From contig NC_050102.1 of assembly GCF_902167145.1 (NCBI RefSeq), positions 10,540,850-10,604,849 of the forward strand: a stretch of 64,000 bases of DNA, read 5' to 3'. A program made the position numbers and the translations under genes. The notes under the pieces were generated by a model. The model ran no database searches and was not told the origin of the DNA. It worked only from the letters and a program-made list of their open reading frames with translations. This DNA is from Zea mays. Lineage: Eukaryota; Streptophyta; Magnoliopsida; Poales; Poaceae. Positions 1 to 11,088 of the stretch are shown one piece after another (the first letter of the stretch is position 1; the number at the start of each line of letters is the position of its first letter).

Positions 1-324
1 TACGAAGGAACAAGACCGGTGTCCCATATAAGTTTCTCCGGTAACAGGTAATGATGGTTCCCCGCGTGCGCCCATGACGTCTGTTGCTCAACCCCCTACG
101 GAAGCAAGGAAACGTCAGCAGGATCCATGCCGCACCGCCAGCTATGCTTCTACAGGACTCAAGGCACTTCCTCGACGGCCATGTTGGTACATGTACAGGG
201 CTCAAGTCACTTCTCCGCCAGCCACATTAGCACGTAGCTACACCCCCATTGTACAGCTGGACTATCTCCTTGCATCTATAAAAGGGGATGTCCAGGGCCT
301 TCCCAGGAGGGGGGGGACGGAACG
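1..324 (+). repeat. T1 5' LTR, left fragment
   Basis: The left piece of the T1 5' LTR, truncated by the window edge. It contains a TATA box at 277-284. It ends in GAACG (320-324), the duplicated target of solo LTR A; the LTR resumes with the same GAACG at 3780. No host gene is seen here. Confidence 0.7.
277..284 (+). promoter_or_regulatory. TATA box of T1 LTR
   Basis: TATAAAAG within the T1 5' LTR, followed by a G-rich leader. It is placed as expected for the U3/R boundary of a Ty3/Gypsy LTR. Confidence 0.55.
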
Positions 325-2081
325 TACAAACGTGAAGCGCCCCAATCCTCTAGGACTCAAATGTGATACAATTACTAGTCCCAGGAGGCTAGTAAACACA
401 TTTATACATCAGATGATTACAGATCTGCTTAAACGACAAACCTATAAAGGTGGCGAACAACTTTAAGAGTTGGTCCACAACTCGGGACATATCATCAGAG
501 TGGGGCTGAAGCAGCCCGATATACGCAGCGAAGCAAATCAGCGGTCCAACAGCCACAGGCAAGGTTGGGAACAGTCGTAACTCTTACCCGATCTCCTTTT
601 TCAGAAAAAAAATAAATAAGCAAGGGTGAGTACAAACGTACTCAGCAGCCCACCTTCACCCGCGGAATGGGGAAATCAGATATAATGCATGGAATATGTG
701 GAGCTCAGGATATTTGCAGAAACAACAATATTTTATGCTGGGTTGTTTTGTAAAACATTTTGTATTTTTTTTCAAAGCGCATCCTCTCCCAAAGGAGCAG
801 GAAGTTTTTCAATATTAGAACAAAATCCCCTGGACTAAACCATCTAGGTATCTCAGCAGTTTCCCACTGGTTTTCATTTCCAAAAACAGCTACTGGACTT
901 CCCGTCCACCATAGCTCACGGCTCAACCGCCGAACCTTTTAAAAACCAATTTTCTCAATCGCACCCCTTTTTTTGAAAACAAAACATTAATTGCCATACC
1001 ATACCAGACTCGTCCATTCCTGTGGACACAGACTATTCGAATAGGTTTTCAAACTCTGCGCAGAGGTGTACACTTTACCCACTAGTCCGGCTCTGCGATC
1101 TCATGATCAGTGAGATCCAAATCCGAATCTCTTTCTTTCCCCGCACGTCCTAACCTTAACGGTTATCCGGAAGGAGTCAGGCCACCACCATGTCCAAACC
1201 GGACAAAACTTTCCCCCTCCTTATCCTCCCGGTGCTCCCCAGCCTTCATAACCCTGGGGTTGGACCGTACGAGTTCAGATTGAGTGACTGCCCACACAGT
1301 CTCGAGTGGTTGTACTTGTCATGAGTACAGGTAGTGAAAGATGACAAACCGGTCCTTATACGAGGGGACAATCCTTCTGCTCACGCCTAAACCAGCTGAG
1401 CCATCACCTTAGGCCCTCCCCTAAACCAGGGAGTCCCTGATTATCCCACTCACAAGGTGATAAGAGTGAAAACCCTTCATCATACACATTTTGAAAAGCA
1501 TTTTCTTTTGAAAACTCACACCTTTCCTCAAATCATTTGTAACAAATATATCAGGGATTGATTGCGGCAAGCGGCTGGGTGGCCATAATAACTTGTCTCA
1601 AAATCATATCATGCATAAAATAATAGGCTGAGGGTTGTGGTTGAAAAATCATAGGTAATTATGCATCAAAGGGATCCAGTGAGCTTGCCGTGCTTATCCG
1701 GCGAAGGGGAAAGAGAGCTCGTGGAACTGGCTTCTGGCTCCTGGCGTAGACTTGTAGATTTGGCCTCCACGAAACGGCACGAACGCTCCGATAACTATGC
1801 AACATGAACAAGCAAACATACAAACAAGCAAGTATACCAACAAATATTTAGTATAGTGGTCAGAATAGTGATATATGGATGGGTAGAGTCTTGAGTAGAA
1901 TATGTGTCATGTGGTGTTGAGATACTGCTGGTGGTGGAGCGAAGGTGCTTACCAGGAGGGTGGACTGGAGACGAAGCGACACTATGCGTGTAGTTGGCAG
2001 AGCGGAGTAACTGAGTGAGTGGGGTGTTTGCCTTGGCTGAGGGTGTTGCGTGTGTGTGGAGAGGGAGAGGGTAGCTAGGTG

Positions 2082-2089
2082 TATTTATA
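2082..2089 (-). promoter_or_regulatory. TATA-like site in solo LTR A, distal
   Basis: Reads TATAAATA on the minus strand, with GA/GT-rich sequence around it. It lies about 1.2 kb downstream (minus-strand sense) of the similar site at 3311-3319. Whether it is used is unknown. Confidence 0.3.
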
Positions 2090-2514
2090 GCTGGGTGTAT
2101 GTGGTGTAGCACAACGAAGTTCACTGTTGGTGAGAATAGCGACGAATGAATCGTCTGACTTAATATGAACAGGAGAGTTATAGGCAGAATATGGGACGAG
2201 AGTATTTTGGGATTTTTCTGGAACATGAACCATGCTTAAGGGATGACATGGTTGGATAGGGAATAGTTTAATAAGAATTTAGAAATGAGAATTATTGGAA
2301 TCTGAGTTTGGAAGCCTGGTTCGAAGGAATGTCAAGTTAAGCGTGCTCAACTTGGAGAAACCTAGGATGGGTGACCAGATTGGAAGTTCCCTACTGGAAT
2401 GAAAATCACAGTCACCGGAGTTTGTATAACTGGAATATGGGTCGGGCTGGTCTTAGGTGGACTGGACAGCATGATGGATGAGTAGTTGAAATTTGGGGTA
2501 ATCGGATGATCGAT

Positions 2515-2795
2515 GAATAGTAACGGTGAATAGTAACGGTAAAAAGTAACGGTAAAAAGTAACAGTAAATAGTAATGGTAAAAAGTAACGGTAAAAAGTA
2601 ACGGTAAATAGTAACGGTAAAAAGTAACGGTAAAAAGTAACGGTAAATAGTAACGGTAAAAAATAACGGTAAAAAGTAACGGTAAATAGTAACGGTAAAA
2701 AGTAACGGTAAACGGTAAAAAGTAACGGTAAAAAGTAATGGTAAACGGTAAAAAGTAACGGTAAATAGTGACGGTAAATAGTGATGGTAAATAGT
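2515..2795. repeat. Tandem array of GGTAAAAAGTAAC-like units in solo LTR A
   Basis: About 20 copies of a unit near 13 bp, alternating AACGGTAAAAAGT and AACGGTAAATAGT, with a few 6-bp partial units (AACGGT). On the minus strand it translates to repeated FYRYFLPLLFTV-like peptides, which is a consequence of the repeat and not a gene. Confidence 0.9.
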
Positions 2796-2799
2796 GACG

Positions 2800-3190
2800 A
2801 TGAACGAACGATGAACGATGAATAGGAACTATGAACGAACGATGAACGATCGAATGATCGAACGAACGAACGATCAGAATTTTGGCAGCATAACGGCAGG
2901 AAAAGGATTATTTGGACAAACGAACGGACGAACGATCGAACGATCGGACGAACGGACGAACGAACCATGAACGATCGGACGAACGATCAAACGATCGGAC
3001 GAACGAACGATCGGAATTTCGGCAGCCTAACGACAGGAAAAAGATTATTTGGACAAACGAACGGACGAACGATCGAACGATCGGACGAACGAACCATGAA
3101 TGATCGGACAAACGATCGAACGATCGGACGAACGAACGAACAAACTAAGAACAAGGGGACGAACGATCGAAGAACGATCAAACGATCCTT
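2800..3190. repeat. GAACGATC-rich simple repeat in solo LTR A
   Basis: A dense array of ACGAACG, ACGATCG and CGGACGA words. It contains a roughly 136-bp duplication: the non-repeat spacer with GGCAGC and ATTATTTGGACAAACG occurs at about 2878 and again at about 3014. The open frames on both strands (RSFVRSFDRSS-like) are artefacts of the repeat. Confidence 0.9.
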
Positions 3191-3310
3191 GTGCTAGTGT
3201 GTGCTTGTGTGGGAGGTGGAGTAGGAGTGGGAGTGGGCATGTGGGTGTGGGGGGGGGAGGGAGTTGCCATGAAATGGCTTGGGGTGGGATGAGGGGAGGC
3301 CCTTGCCCCT

Positions 3311-3319
3311 CTATTTATA
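3311..3319 (-). promoter_or_regulatory. TATA box of solo LTR A
   Basis: Reads TATAAATAG on the minus strand, 460 bp inside the 5' end of the LTR, with a G-rich plus strand around it. A plausible core promoter of this LTR in minus orientation. Confidence 0.45.
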
Positions 3320-3779
3320 GCCATGGTGGGGGGATTAGGGGGAGGGATGAGGGGATTAGTGGGAGGATGAGAGGATTGGTGGGAGATTAGCATGGATTTG
3401 TCTTATATGAGTGTAATTAGCTTGTAGAGCTCACCGTATGACACCGGAGGCATACGTATACGTATGAGCATGAGAAAAGTTTTGAAGAAAATGTTTGTAG
3501 GGACTTGAAAAATGATTCTGAAGGTATTTCTTAGGAAGAAAATACTTGGAGATATATCGGTGGAATATTTGGGCAGTATTTCTGAAAGAGTTTGAGGGTG
3601 ATCACTGGGGAAATATTTGTAGGATATTTTCAGGAGATTTTAGAGAGAAAATAGACCACTATAATTTTATTTGTTGATATCAACTCACAAACAAACATTT
3701 TGAAATGAAATTTGAAATTCATTTTGAATTTAGAGCAAGTTTGAGAAAATTTCAAGATTTGAATTTTTGGGATGCTACA

Positions 3780-4058
3780 GAACGTGCGAAGGCAGGCGAG
3801 CAGAGGCAGGTAGAGTAGGAGAGACGCGGTAGAGGCAGACTCAGATAGCTCACCTCAAGGCCGAACCCTCTCTTTCTCTCTCTCTCGCTCTCGCTCTCTT
3901 GCAACGCTTGTAACCCCTACTACGAGCACCCCGGTGCAAGATAACATAAGCCTCATTTCCCTCTTGTGTTCCATCTTGCATCAACCCATCTGGGCAGGGA
4001 TACGCAACGACAAATTCACTGGTCGGTTGACGGTCCTCGCGGGTCCGAAACACCGACA
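3780..4058 (+). repeat. T1 5' LTR, right fragment (U5)
   Basis: The continuation of the T1 5' LTR after solo LTR A. It contains a CT microsatellite (about 3870-3900) and ends in ACACCGACA, two bases before the primer binding site. It starts with the second GAACG copy. Confidence 0.75.
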
Positions 4059-4060
4059 GT

Positions 4061-4078
4061 TGGCGCGCCAGGTAGGGG
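4061..4078 (+). promoter_or_regulatory. T1 primer binding site
   Basis: TGGCGCGCCAGGTAGGGG, two bases after the LTR end. The identical word occurs in minus orientation at 26511-26528 next to the T2 5' LTR, which supports it as the tRNA primer site. I did not assign the tRNA. Confidence 0.8.
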
Positions 4079-4117
4079 CCTTCTGCGTGTTGACAATACT
4101 TTCCCGTTGAGTTCCAG

Positions 4118-5621
4118 ATGGACAATCTTCAGCAGCCTCTTCAGCCTGAGACGGTGCTCCGCTTCGGAAGTCTCGAGTTCATGTCCCTCGACGGTGGCTA
4201 CGACATGGTACTCCTCCCCTCGCAGTACGACAACCACGACGGTCGTCGGCTTGCCTGGCGGAGGCGAACTCGACGATGGCATCTCTCCGCGGCAGAAGAG
4301 GAACGCCCGGGTTTGCCCCGCCACCCTCCTCGCCGAAGGAGGAGGAGACGGGGCAACTGTGGCCAGGCAGGAGGCGGCACCTCGTCGGCTGTCGGATCAG
4401 AGCGAGTCGATGACGCCGGCACCCCTGCGGGGGACATGTCGGGAGTCGTCCTCACACCTGAGACAACGACGGATGTCTCTTCCCCGCAACGTGCCAACCC
4501 CAAGCGAACTGATGACGCCAGCACCCTCACGAAGGACTTGTTGGACGTTAGCCTCGTACCTGAGATAATGGTGCAGTCCGTCCCCGATGCGACTTCGCCA
4601 CCGTCCATCAACCAAGAGGTACCATCCGTTTTCCACCCTGTTCCCTTTAGATTCAGCTTCGACCCACCGAGCGACCTCGCTTCGGTGAGCGCGTTCATGA
4701 GGGCATATCCTGACCTTCCGGGGTACTATATGTGGTCAACTTGGGACTGACTGACAGCCGTCTCAACCTCTGGACCCGCGGGTTCTAAGGAAGAGGACGA
4801 CCTCAACGTCAGTTGGGATTTCTCCAGACTCCGTGATCCCGGTGCCATGCGTGACTTCATGTCTGCATGTGACCACTGCCTCTCCGACTGCTCTGATGAT
4901 GGTCATAGCCTTGACGACGAGGGTTGCGACCCAACTCGCGAGTGCTTCCACATCGATCAGGAGGATCACGGCGGAGAAAACCACCTTGGTATGCCAGGAA
5001 GTGACGGCGCCCTTGCACCTGCGTCTCGCGTTGAGATCCCGCGGGAGCTAGCTGTGGTCCAAGTCCCTGCGGGGGGTCAGGACACACAACTTGAGCAACT
5101 CTGCGAGATGCAGGCCAAGCTCGACGAAGAAGCGGGGCGACTTGTGCAGCTCCGACAAAACATCGAGCAGGAGTGGGCAGGCCGGGCGCTCGCCGAAGGA
5201 GCGCGTCATCGGGCCCGGGACGTCCAGCGTCGTATCGTTGATGATGCCAGGGCATTACTGCCTCCGGCCTTCAACGGGGCCGGCCAGAACCTAGCTGCAG
5301 TGGCGATGCTACTTCGAACAATGCCGGAGCCATCCACCACCGAGGGCGCGACGTATCCAGGGCGAGCTCAAGGGCCTCCTAGAAGACGCCGCTGTCCGAC
5401 AAGCCGAGAGCTCTGCCTCCCGGAGGCGAGGAGACCCCTCGGAGCATCGCGCAACGCCCTCTAGACGCATGCGGGAGGCCTCGGTCCACACCGAGCGCAC
5501 ACAGGACGGGACGCCTGCAGCCCTGGATCGCCTCGGCACCGAGCAACACCGCCGCGACCGTCGAGCCCGACTCGAGGAAAGGGTGCGCCGAGGCTACCAC
5601 CCCAGGCACGGGGAACACTAT
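4118..5621 (+). pseudogene. T1 gag, N-terminal part (broken)
   Basis: Begins MDNLQQPLQ, 40 bases after the primer site, and matches the T2 gag start (MGSLQQPLQ at 26470, minus). It would encode the structural capsid-type protein of the element. An in-frame TGA closes the frame at 4748-4750; the same frame then runs on from about 4751 to near 5345, where a frameshift leads to a stop at 5464. The equivalent T2 sequence reads through the first site, so these are decay lesions. At 5621 the frame is cut by insertion of T2 and resumes at 37166. The junction is marked by ACTAT (5617-5621) versus GCTAT (37161-37165), a 5-bp target duplication with one mismatch. Confidence 0.85.
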
Positions 5622-5795
5622 TGTCGGCGTTCTGAGACCGGGGGGTCCCTGAGCTGACGAGTGAATGTCGCCGCGTGCCCCAGCCCAGATGGGTCGAGCG
5701 TGAGGGCGAGCGCGAAGGGGGGAGAGCGAGGCGGCCGAAGACCGGCGTGAGAGAGGTGGGAATCCCGCGGCCTTCGTGTTCGTCCCGCGCCCAGG

Positions 5796-7080
5796 TGAGA
5801 GCACCTAGAGGGGGGGGGGTGAATAGGTGATCCTGTAAAAACTTCAAACTTAAGCCACAAAAACTTGTTAAGTGTTAGCACGATTATTGCCAAGTGGCTA
5901 AGGTGAAGTCTCAACAGTCTCAACAAAACACAGTACCACAAGAGAATCAAGCACAGAGTGACACAGTGGTTTTATCCCGTGGTTCGGCCAAGACCAACGC
6001 TTGCCTACTCCACGTTGTGGCGTCCCAACGGACGAGGGTTGCAATCAACCCCTCTCAAGCGGTCCAAAGACCCACTTGAATACCACGGTGTTTTGTTTTC
6101 CTTTCACTATCCCGTTTGCAAGGAATCTCCACAAATTGGAGTCTCTTGCCCTTACAAGTATATGATCACAAATGAAACACAGAGTAAGGGAGGGAAACAA
6201 CACACACAAATCCACAGCAAAAGCGCACACACACGGCCAAGAATCGAGCTCACAAGACTATCTCAGAGTTCTCACTTAGAACAGAGCTCGAATCACTTAG
6301 AAACACAAACGAATGCGCAGAGACTTAGTGTGGATGATCAAGAATGCTCAAAGGTTGCTTGTGTGTCTCCTCCATGCGCCTAGGGGCTCCTTTTATAGCC
6401 CCAAGGCAGCTAGGAGCCGTTGAGAGCAAATCCGGAAGGCCATCCTTGCCTTCTGTCGTCGGGGGCACCGGACAGTCCGGTGCACACCGGACACTGTCCG
6501 GTGCCCGATTTGTTTCCTTAAACGGCGAAGACGACCGTTGCAGACCGTTGGCAGATCTGGCGCTGTTGGCGCACCGGACATGTCCGGTGCACACCGGACA
6601 GTCCGGTGCCGTCTTCCGACCGTTGGCTCGGCCACGTGTCCCGCGCGGATTGCGCGGCCGACCGTTGGCCCTGGCCGACCGTTGGCTCACCGGACAGTCC
6701 GGTGCACACCGGACAGTCCGGTGAATTTTAGCCGTACGCCGCCGGCCAATTTCCCGAGAGCGGCCAGTTCGAGTCGCGCCAGCCTGGCACACCGGACACT
6801 GTCCGGTGCACACCGGACAGTCCGGTGCTCCAGACCGAGCTGGGTCTTGGCAGCACACAGCCAAGTCCCTTCTCCTTTTCTCTATTCTTCTTCTTTCTGT
6901 TTCTAACACTTAGACAGATATATTAGTACTTAAAACCAATGTACTAAGGCTTAGAAACATACCTTTACTTCATGATTTTCACCTTGTTCATCCATGTACA
7001 TAAATTCCCAATTAAGCACATGTGTTGGCACTCAATCACCAAAATACATAGAAATGGCCCAAGGGCACATTTCCCTTTCA
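5796..7080 (-). repeat. S1 3' LTR
   Basis: 1285 bp. On the minus strand it begins TGAAAGGGAAATGTGCCC and ends GGTGCTCTCA. The TATA box is at 6390-6397 (minus). The central 6460-6830 is crowded with CCGGACAGTCCGG and CCGGACACTGTCCGG palindromes. ORFs reading HRTVRCAPDCPV-like peptides are translations of these palindromes, not genes. Confidence 0.95.
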
Positions 7081-7874
7081 ATCTCCCCCTTTTTGGTGAT
7101 TTATGCCAACACAACATAAAGCAACTAGAACAAGTGCAAACTCACTTCAAATAAAATAAATTTAAGTTTTATTCAATTTTGGCATATATGGATCATCCTT
7201 TGCCACCACTTGGTTTGTTTTTGCAAATCAAACTCAAATCTCTATCTCTAAGTCAAACACACATGTTGAAGTATAAAGAGAGTCATTCCAAAAGAGATTG
7301 ATCAAAGATTTCAAAAACTCCCCCTTTTTCCCATAATCAACACTTCTCCCCACAAGAAGCCAACTTTTGAAAATAGAGACAATAAGAGACAATAAAAGCT
7401 TTTGACAAAACAAAAACTCTATTCTACTATTTTCAAAATCTCTCAAGTGGTAGCTGATCCATTTATCACTTTGGCCTTTATTTTCTCCCCCTTTGGCATC
7501 AAGCACCAAAACGGGATCAATCTTGGCCCGTTAACCCCATTGCCTCACCAAAGTCTTCAATTAAGAGCAAATGGCAATAAGATTTCATGAGATGAACTTG
7601 GAATTAGTTACCCTCTCATCGGAGTGCAGTGGAAGTCTTTCATGGTCCAAGTCCACCTTTTCCTTTTCAATCCTCCTTCGAGACTAAATTATCAAACTCA
7701 AGCACAAGGTTAGTCTCAAAGGGTCAAGTTGTAACACATCTCCCCCTAAACATGTGCATCACTTTGCAACGGACTTGTGAGGTCCAGGGAGGGTTTGTAC
7801 AACTTGAGCACCACAATAAGCAACAAAATGCAGAATGAACCTGATCAAATGCATAAACACATGTATGCTACAAT
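7081..7874 (-). other. S1 region between pol and 3' LTR, with four polypurine-like tracts
   Basis: No supported gene. Minus-strand AAGGGGGAG-like tracts (plus-strand CTCCCCCTT or CTCCCCCTA) occur at about 7084, 7319, 7485 and 7740. The one touching the LTR is the probable primer for plus-strand DNA synthesis. Repeated tracts of this type are described for Sireviruses. Confidence 0.75.
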
Positions 7875-10800
7875 TCAATCCAAGTTCCGCGAATCTAAGA
7901 CATTTAGCTCACTACGCAGCCTGCAAAAGGTCTTCTCATCTAGAGGCTTGGTAAAGATATCGGCTAGCTGGTTCTCGGTGCTAACATGAAACACTTCGAT
8001 ATCTCCCTTTTGCTGGTGGTCTCTCAAAAAGTGATGCCGGATGTCTATGTGCTTTGTGCGGCTGTGTGCAACAGGATTCTCCGCCATGCGGATAGCACTC
8101 TCATTGTCACATAGGAGTGGGACTTTGCTCAGATTGTAGCCAAAGTCCCGGAGGGTTTGCCTCATCCAAAGTAGTTGCGCGCAACACTGACCTGCGGCAA
8201 CGTACTCGGCCTCAGCGGTGGATAGGGCAACGGATGTTTGTTTCTTAGAATTCCATGACACCAGGGACCTTCCTAAGAATTGGCACGTCCCCGATGTACT
8301 CTTCCTATCGACCTTACATCCAGCATAGTCAGAGTCTGAGTATCCAACTAAGTCAAAGGTAGACCCCTTTGGATACCAGAGCCCGAAGCAAGGCGTAGCA
8401 ACCAAATATCTAAGAATTCGCTTCACCGCCACTAAGTGACACTCCTTAGGATCGGATTGAAATCTAGCACACATGCATACGCTAAGCATAATATCCGGTC
8501 TACTAGCACATAAGTAAAGCAAAGAACCTATCATTGACCGGTATGCTTTTTGATCAACGGACTTACCTCCTTTGTTGAGGTCGGTGTGTCCGTCGGTCCC
8601 CATCGGAGTCTTTGCGGGCTTGGCGTCCTTCATCCCAAACCGCTTTAGCAGATCTTGCGTGTACTTCGTTTGGGAGATGAAGGTGCCGTCCTTGAGTTGC
8701 TTCACTTGGAACCCAAGGAAGTAGTTCAACTCGCCCATCATCGACATCTCGAATTTCTGCGTCATCACCCTGCTAAACTCTTCACAAGACTTTTGGTTAG
8801 TAGAACCAAATATTATGTCATCGACATAAATTTGGCACACAAACAAATCACCATTACAAGTCTTAGTAAAAAGAGTTGGATCGGCTTTCCCAACCTTGAA
8901 AGCATTAGCAATTAAGAAATCTCTAAGGCATTCATACCATGCTCTTGGGGCTTGCTTAAGTCCATAGAGCGCCTTAGAGAGCTTACACACATGGTCGGGG
9001 TACCGTTCATCCTCGAAGCCAGGGGGTTGCTCCACGTACACCTCCTCCTTGATTGGCCCGTTGAGGAAGGCGCTCTTCACATCCATTTGAAACAACCTGA
9101 AAGAATGGTGAGCGGCATATGCTAGCAAGATACGAATGGACTCTAGCCTAGCCACAGGAGCAAAGGTCTCCTCAAAGTCCAAACCTGCGACTTGGGCATA
9201 ACCTTTTGCCACAAGTCGAGCCTTGTTCCTCGTCACCACCCCGTGCTCGTCCTGTTTGTTGCGGAACACCCACTTGGTTCCCACAACATTTTGCTTCGGA
9301 CGAGGCACCAGTGACCAAACTTCATTGCGCTTGAAGTTGTTTAACTCCTCTTGCATGGCCAACACCCAGTCCGGATCTAGCAAGGCCTCTTCTACCCTGA
9401 AAGGCTCAATAGAAGAGACAAAGGAGTAATGCTCACAAAAATTAACTAATCGAGATCGAGTAGTTACTCCCTTGCTAATGTCACCCAGAATTTGGTCGAC
9501 GGGATGATCCCTTTGAATCATCGCTCGAACTTGAGTTGGAGGTGCCGGTTGCGCTTCTTCCTCTATCACTAGATCATCTTGTGCTCCCCCTTGATCAAGC
9601 GCCTCCACTTGAGGTACCTGTTCGTCATCTTTGGTTGGGGGTTGCACCATAGTTGAGGAAGAAGGTTGATCTCGTTCATCTTGTTCCTGTGGCCGTACTT
9701 CTCCAATCGCCATGGTCCGTATAGCGGCCGTCGGAACATCTTCTTCATCTACATCATCACAATCAACAACTTGCTCTCTTGGAGAGCCATTAGTCTCATC
9801 AAATACAACGTCGCTAGAGACTTCAACCAAACCCGATGATTTGTTGAAGACTCTATACGCCTTTGTATTTGAGTCATAACCTAACAAAAACCCTTCTACA
9901 GCTTTGGGAGCAAACTTAGAATTTCTACCCTTCTTCACTAGAATGTAGCATTTACTCCCAAATACACGAAAGTACGATACATTGGGTTTGTTACCGGTTA
10001 GTAGCTCATACGACGTCTTCTTGAGGAGGCGATGAAGGTAGACCCTGTTGATGGCGTGGCACGCCGTGTTCACGGCTTCCGTCCAAAAGCACTCGGGGGT
10101 CTTGAACTCTCCTAGCATCGTCCTCGCCATGTCGATGAGCGTCCTGTTCTTCCTCTCTACCACACCATTTTGCTGTGGTGTGTAGGGAGCGGAGAACTCA
10201 TGCTTGATCCCTTCCTCTTCAAGGAACTCCTCCACTTGAAGGTTCTTGAACTCGGACCCGTTGTCGCTTCTTATCTTTTTCACTTTGAGCTCAAACTCAT
10301 TTTGAGCTCTCCTGAGGAAGCGTTTGAGGGTCCCTTGGGTTTCAGACTTATCCTGCAAAAAGAACACCCAAGTGAAGCGGGAAAAATCATCAACAATAAC
10401 TAAACCATACTTACTTCCCCCTATGCTTAGATAGGCGACGGGTCCGAAGAGGTCCATATGCAGTAGCTCCAGGGGTCTTGAAGTGGTCATCACATTCTTG
10501 CTGTGATGCGCTCCTCCCACCTGTTTCCCTGCTTGACAAGCTGCACAAGGTCTATCTTTTTCGAATTGAACATTGGTTAGACCTATCACGTGTTCTCCCT
10601 TTAGAAGCTTGTGAAGGTTCTTCATCCCCACATGTGCTAAGCGGCGATGCCACAGCCAGCCCATGCAAGTCTTAGCCATTAAGCATGCATCTAGACCGGC
10701 CTCTTCTTTTGCAAAATCAACTAAATAAAGTTTGCCGTCTAATACACCCTTAAAAGCTAGTGAACCATCACTCCTTCTAAAGACAGACACATCTATATTT

Positions 10801-11081
10801 GTAAACAGACAGTTATATCCCATATTGCACAATTGACTAACAGATAGTAAATTATATCCTAGTGACTCTACTAAAAACACATTAGAGATAGAGTGCTCAT
10901 TAGAAATTGCAATTTTACCTAACCCTTTTACCTTGCCTTGATTCCCATCACCGAATATGATTGAATCTTGGGAATCCTTATTCTTGACGTAGGAGGTGAA
11001 CATCTTCTTCTCCCCCGTCATATGGTTTGTGCATCCGCTATCAATAATCCAGCTTGAACCCCCGGATGCATAAACCTGCAA
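7875..11081 (-). CDS. pol: S1 Pol polyprotein (protease, integrase, RT, RNase H)
   Basis: An open frame of 1068 codons. Going N to C it shows the aspartic protease site IDSG (near residue 16), a GAG-pre-integrase HHCC zinc finger (about 146-186), an integrase core with D in LHMDLFGP, D in RSDNGSEF and E in [10 protein letters not shown], then the Ty1/Copia reverse transcriptase with YVDD (about 735) and a C-terminal RNase H ([12 protein letters not shown]). The order integrase before RT is diagnostic of Ty1/Copia. It makes the enzymes for reverse transcription and insertion. No ATG lies at the frame opening and the frame is +1 relative to gag, so it is probably expressed by recoding or splicing. 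No stop or frameshift is visible, so it may still be active. Confidence 0.95.
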   Translation of the reverse strand: MQVYASGGSSWIIDSGCTNHMTGEKKMFTSYVKNKDSQDSIIFGDGNQGKVKGLGKIAISNEHSISNVFLVESLGYNLLSVSQLCNMGYNCLFTNIDVSVFRRSDGSLAFKGVLDGKLYLVDFAKEEAGLDACLMAKTCMGWLWHRRLAHVGMKNLHKLLKGEHVIGLTNVQFEKDRPCAACQAGKQVGGAHHSKNVMTTSRPLELLHMDLFGPVAYLSIGGSKYGLVIVDDFSRFTWVFFLQDKSETQGTLKRFLRRAQNEFELKVKKIRSDNGSEFKNLQVEEFLEEEGIKHEFSAPYTPQQNGVVERKNRTLIDMARTMLGEFKTPECFWTEAVNTACHAINRVYLHRLLKKTSYELLTGNKPNVSYFRVFGSKCYILVKKGRNSKFAPKAVEGFLLGYDSNTKAYRVFNKSSGLVEVSSDVVFDETNGSPREQVVDCDDVDEEDVPTAAIRTMAIGEVRPQEQDERDQPSSSTMVQPPTKDDEQVPQVEALDQGGAQDDLVIEEEAQPAPPTQVRAMIQRDHPVDQILGDISKGVTTRSRLVNFCEHYSFVSSIEPFRVEEALLDPDWVLAMQEELNNFKRNEVWSLVPRPKQNVVGTKWVFRNKQDEHGVVTRNKARLVAKGYAQVAGLDFEETFAPVARLESIRILLAYAAHHSFRLFQMDVKSAFLNGPIKEEVYVEQPPGFEDERYPDHVCKLSKALYGLKQAPRAWYECLRDFLIANAFKVGKADPTLFTKTCNGDLFVCQIYVDDIIFGSTNQKSCEEFSRVMTQKFEMSMMGELNYFLGFQVKQLKDGTFISQTKYTQDLLKRFGMKDAKPAKTPMGTDGHTDLNKGGKSVDQKAYRSMIGSLLYLCASRPDIMLSVCMCARFQSDPKECHLVAVKRILRYLVATPCFGLWYPKGSTFDLVGYSDSDYAGCKVDRKSTSGTCQFLGRSLVSWNSKKQTSVALSTAEAEYVAAGQCCAQLLWMRQTLRDFGYNLSKVPLLCDNESAIRMAENPVAHSRTKHIDIRHHFLRDHQQKGDIEVFHVSTENQLADIFTKPLDEKTFCRLRSELNVLDSRNLD

Positions 11082-11088
11082 GGCAAAT

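Larger units (their letters stand above)
325..3779 (-). mobile_element. Solo LTR A (about 3.46 kb) inserted in the T1 LTR
   Basis: An LTR-like block flanked by the 5-bp direct repeat GAACG (320-324 and 3780-3784). On the minus strand it starts TGTAGCATCCC. Its other end is TA on that strand instead of the canonical CA, so one terminal base has probably mutated. No primer binding site, internal region or pol is present, so it is read as a solo LTR left by LTR-LTR recombination. The length suits Tekay/Prem1-type Gypsy LTRs of maize, but the family is not proven. It holds two TATA-like sites on the minus strand and two simple-repeat arrays. ORFs inside it are repeat artefacts. Confidence 0.65.

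Noticed and set aside
2453..3197. Several ORFs on both strands rich in RSFVRSFDRSS, FYRYFLP and RTNDRT
   Set aside because: They are translations of tandem GAACGATC and GGTAAAAAGTAAC repeats, open in several frames at once.
3100..3393. Overlapping ORFs on both strands near the LTR A TATA box
   Set aside because: Low-complexity G-rich promoter DNA; no conserved protein features.
6325..6909. ORFs with HRTVRCAPDCPV-like peptides (also near 14100-14660, 27145-27550, 34817-35222)
   Set aside because: They lie in Sirevirus LTRs and arise from CCGGAC palindromes; they appear on both strands.
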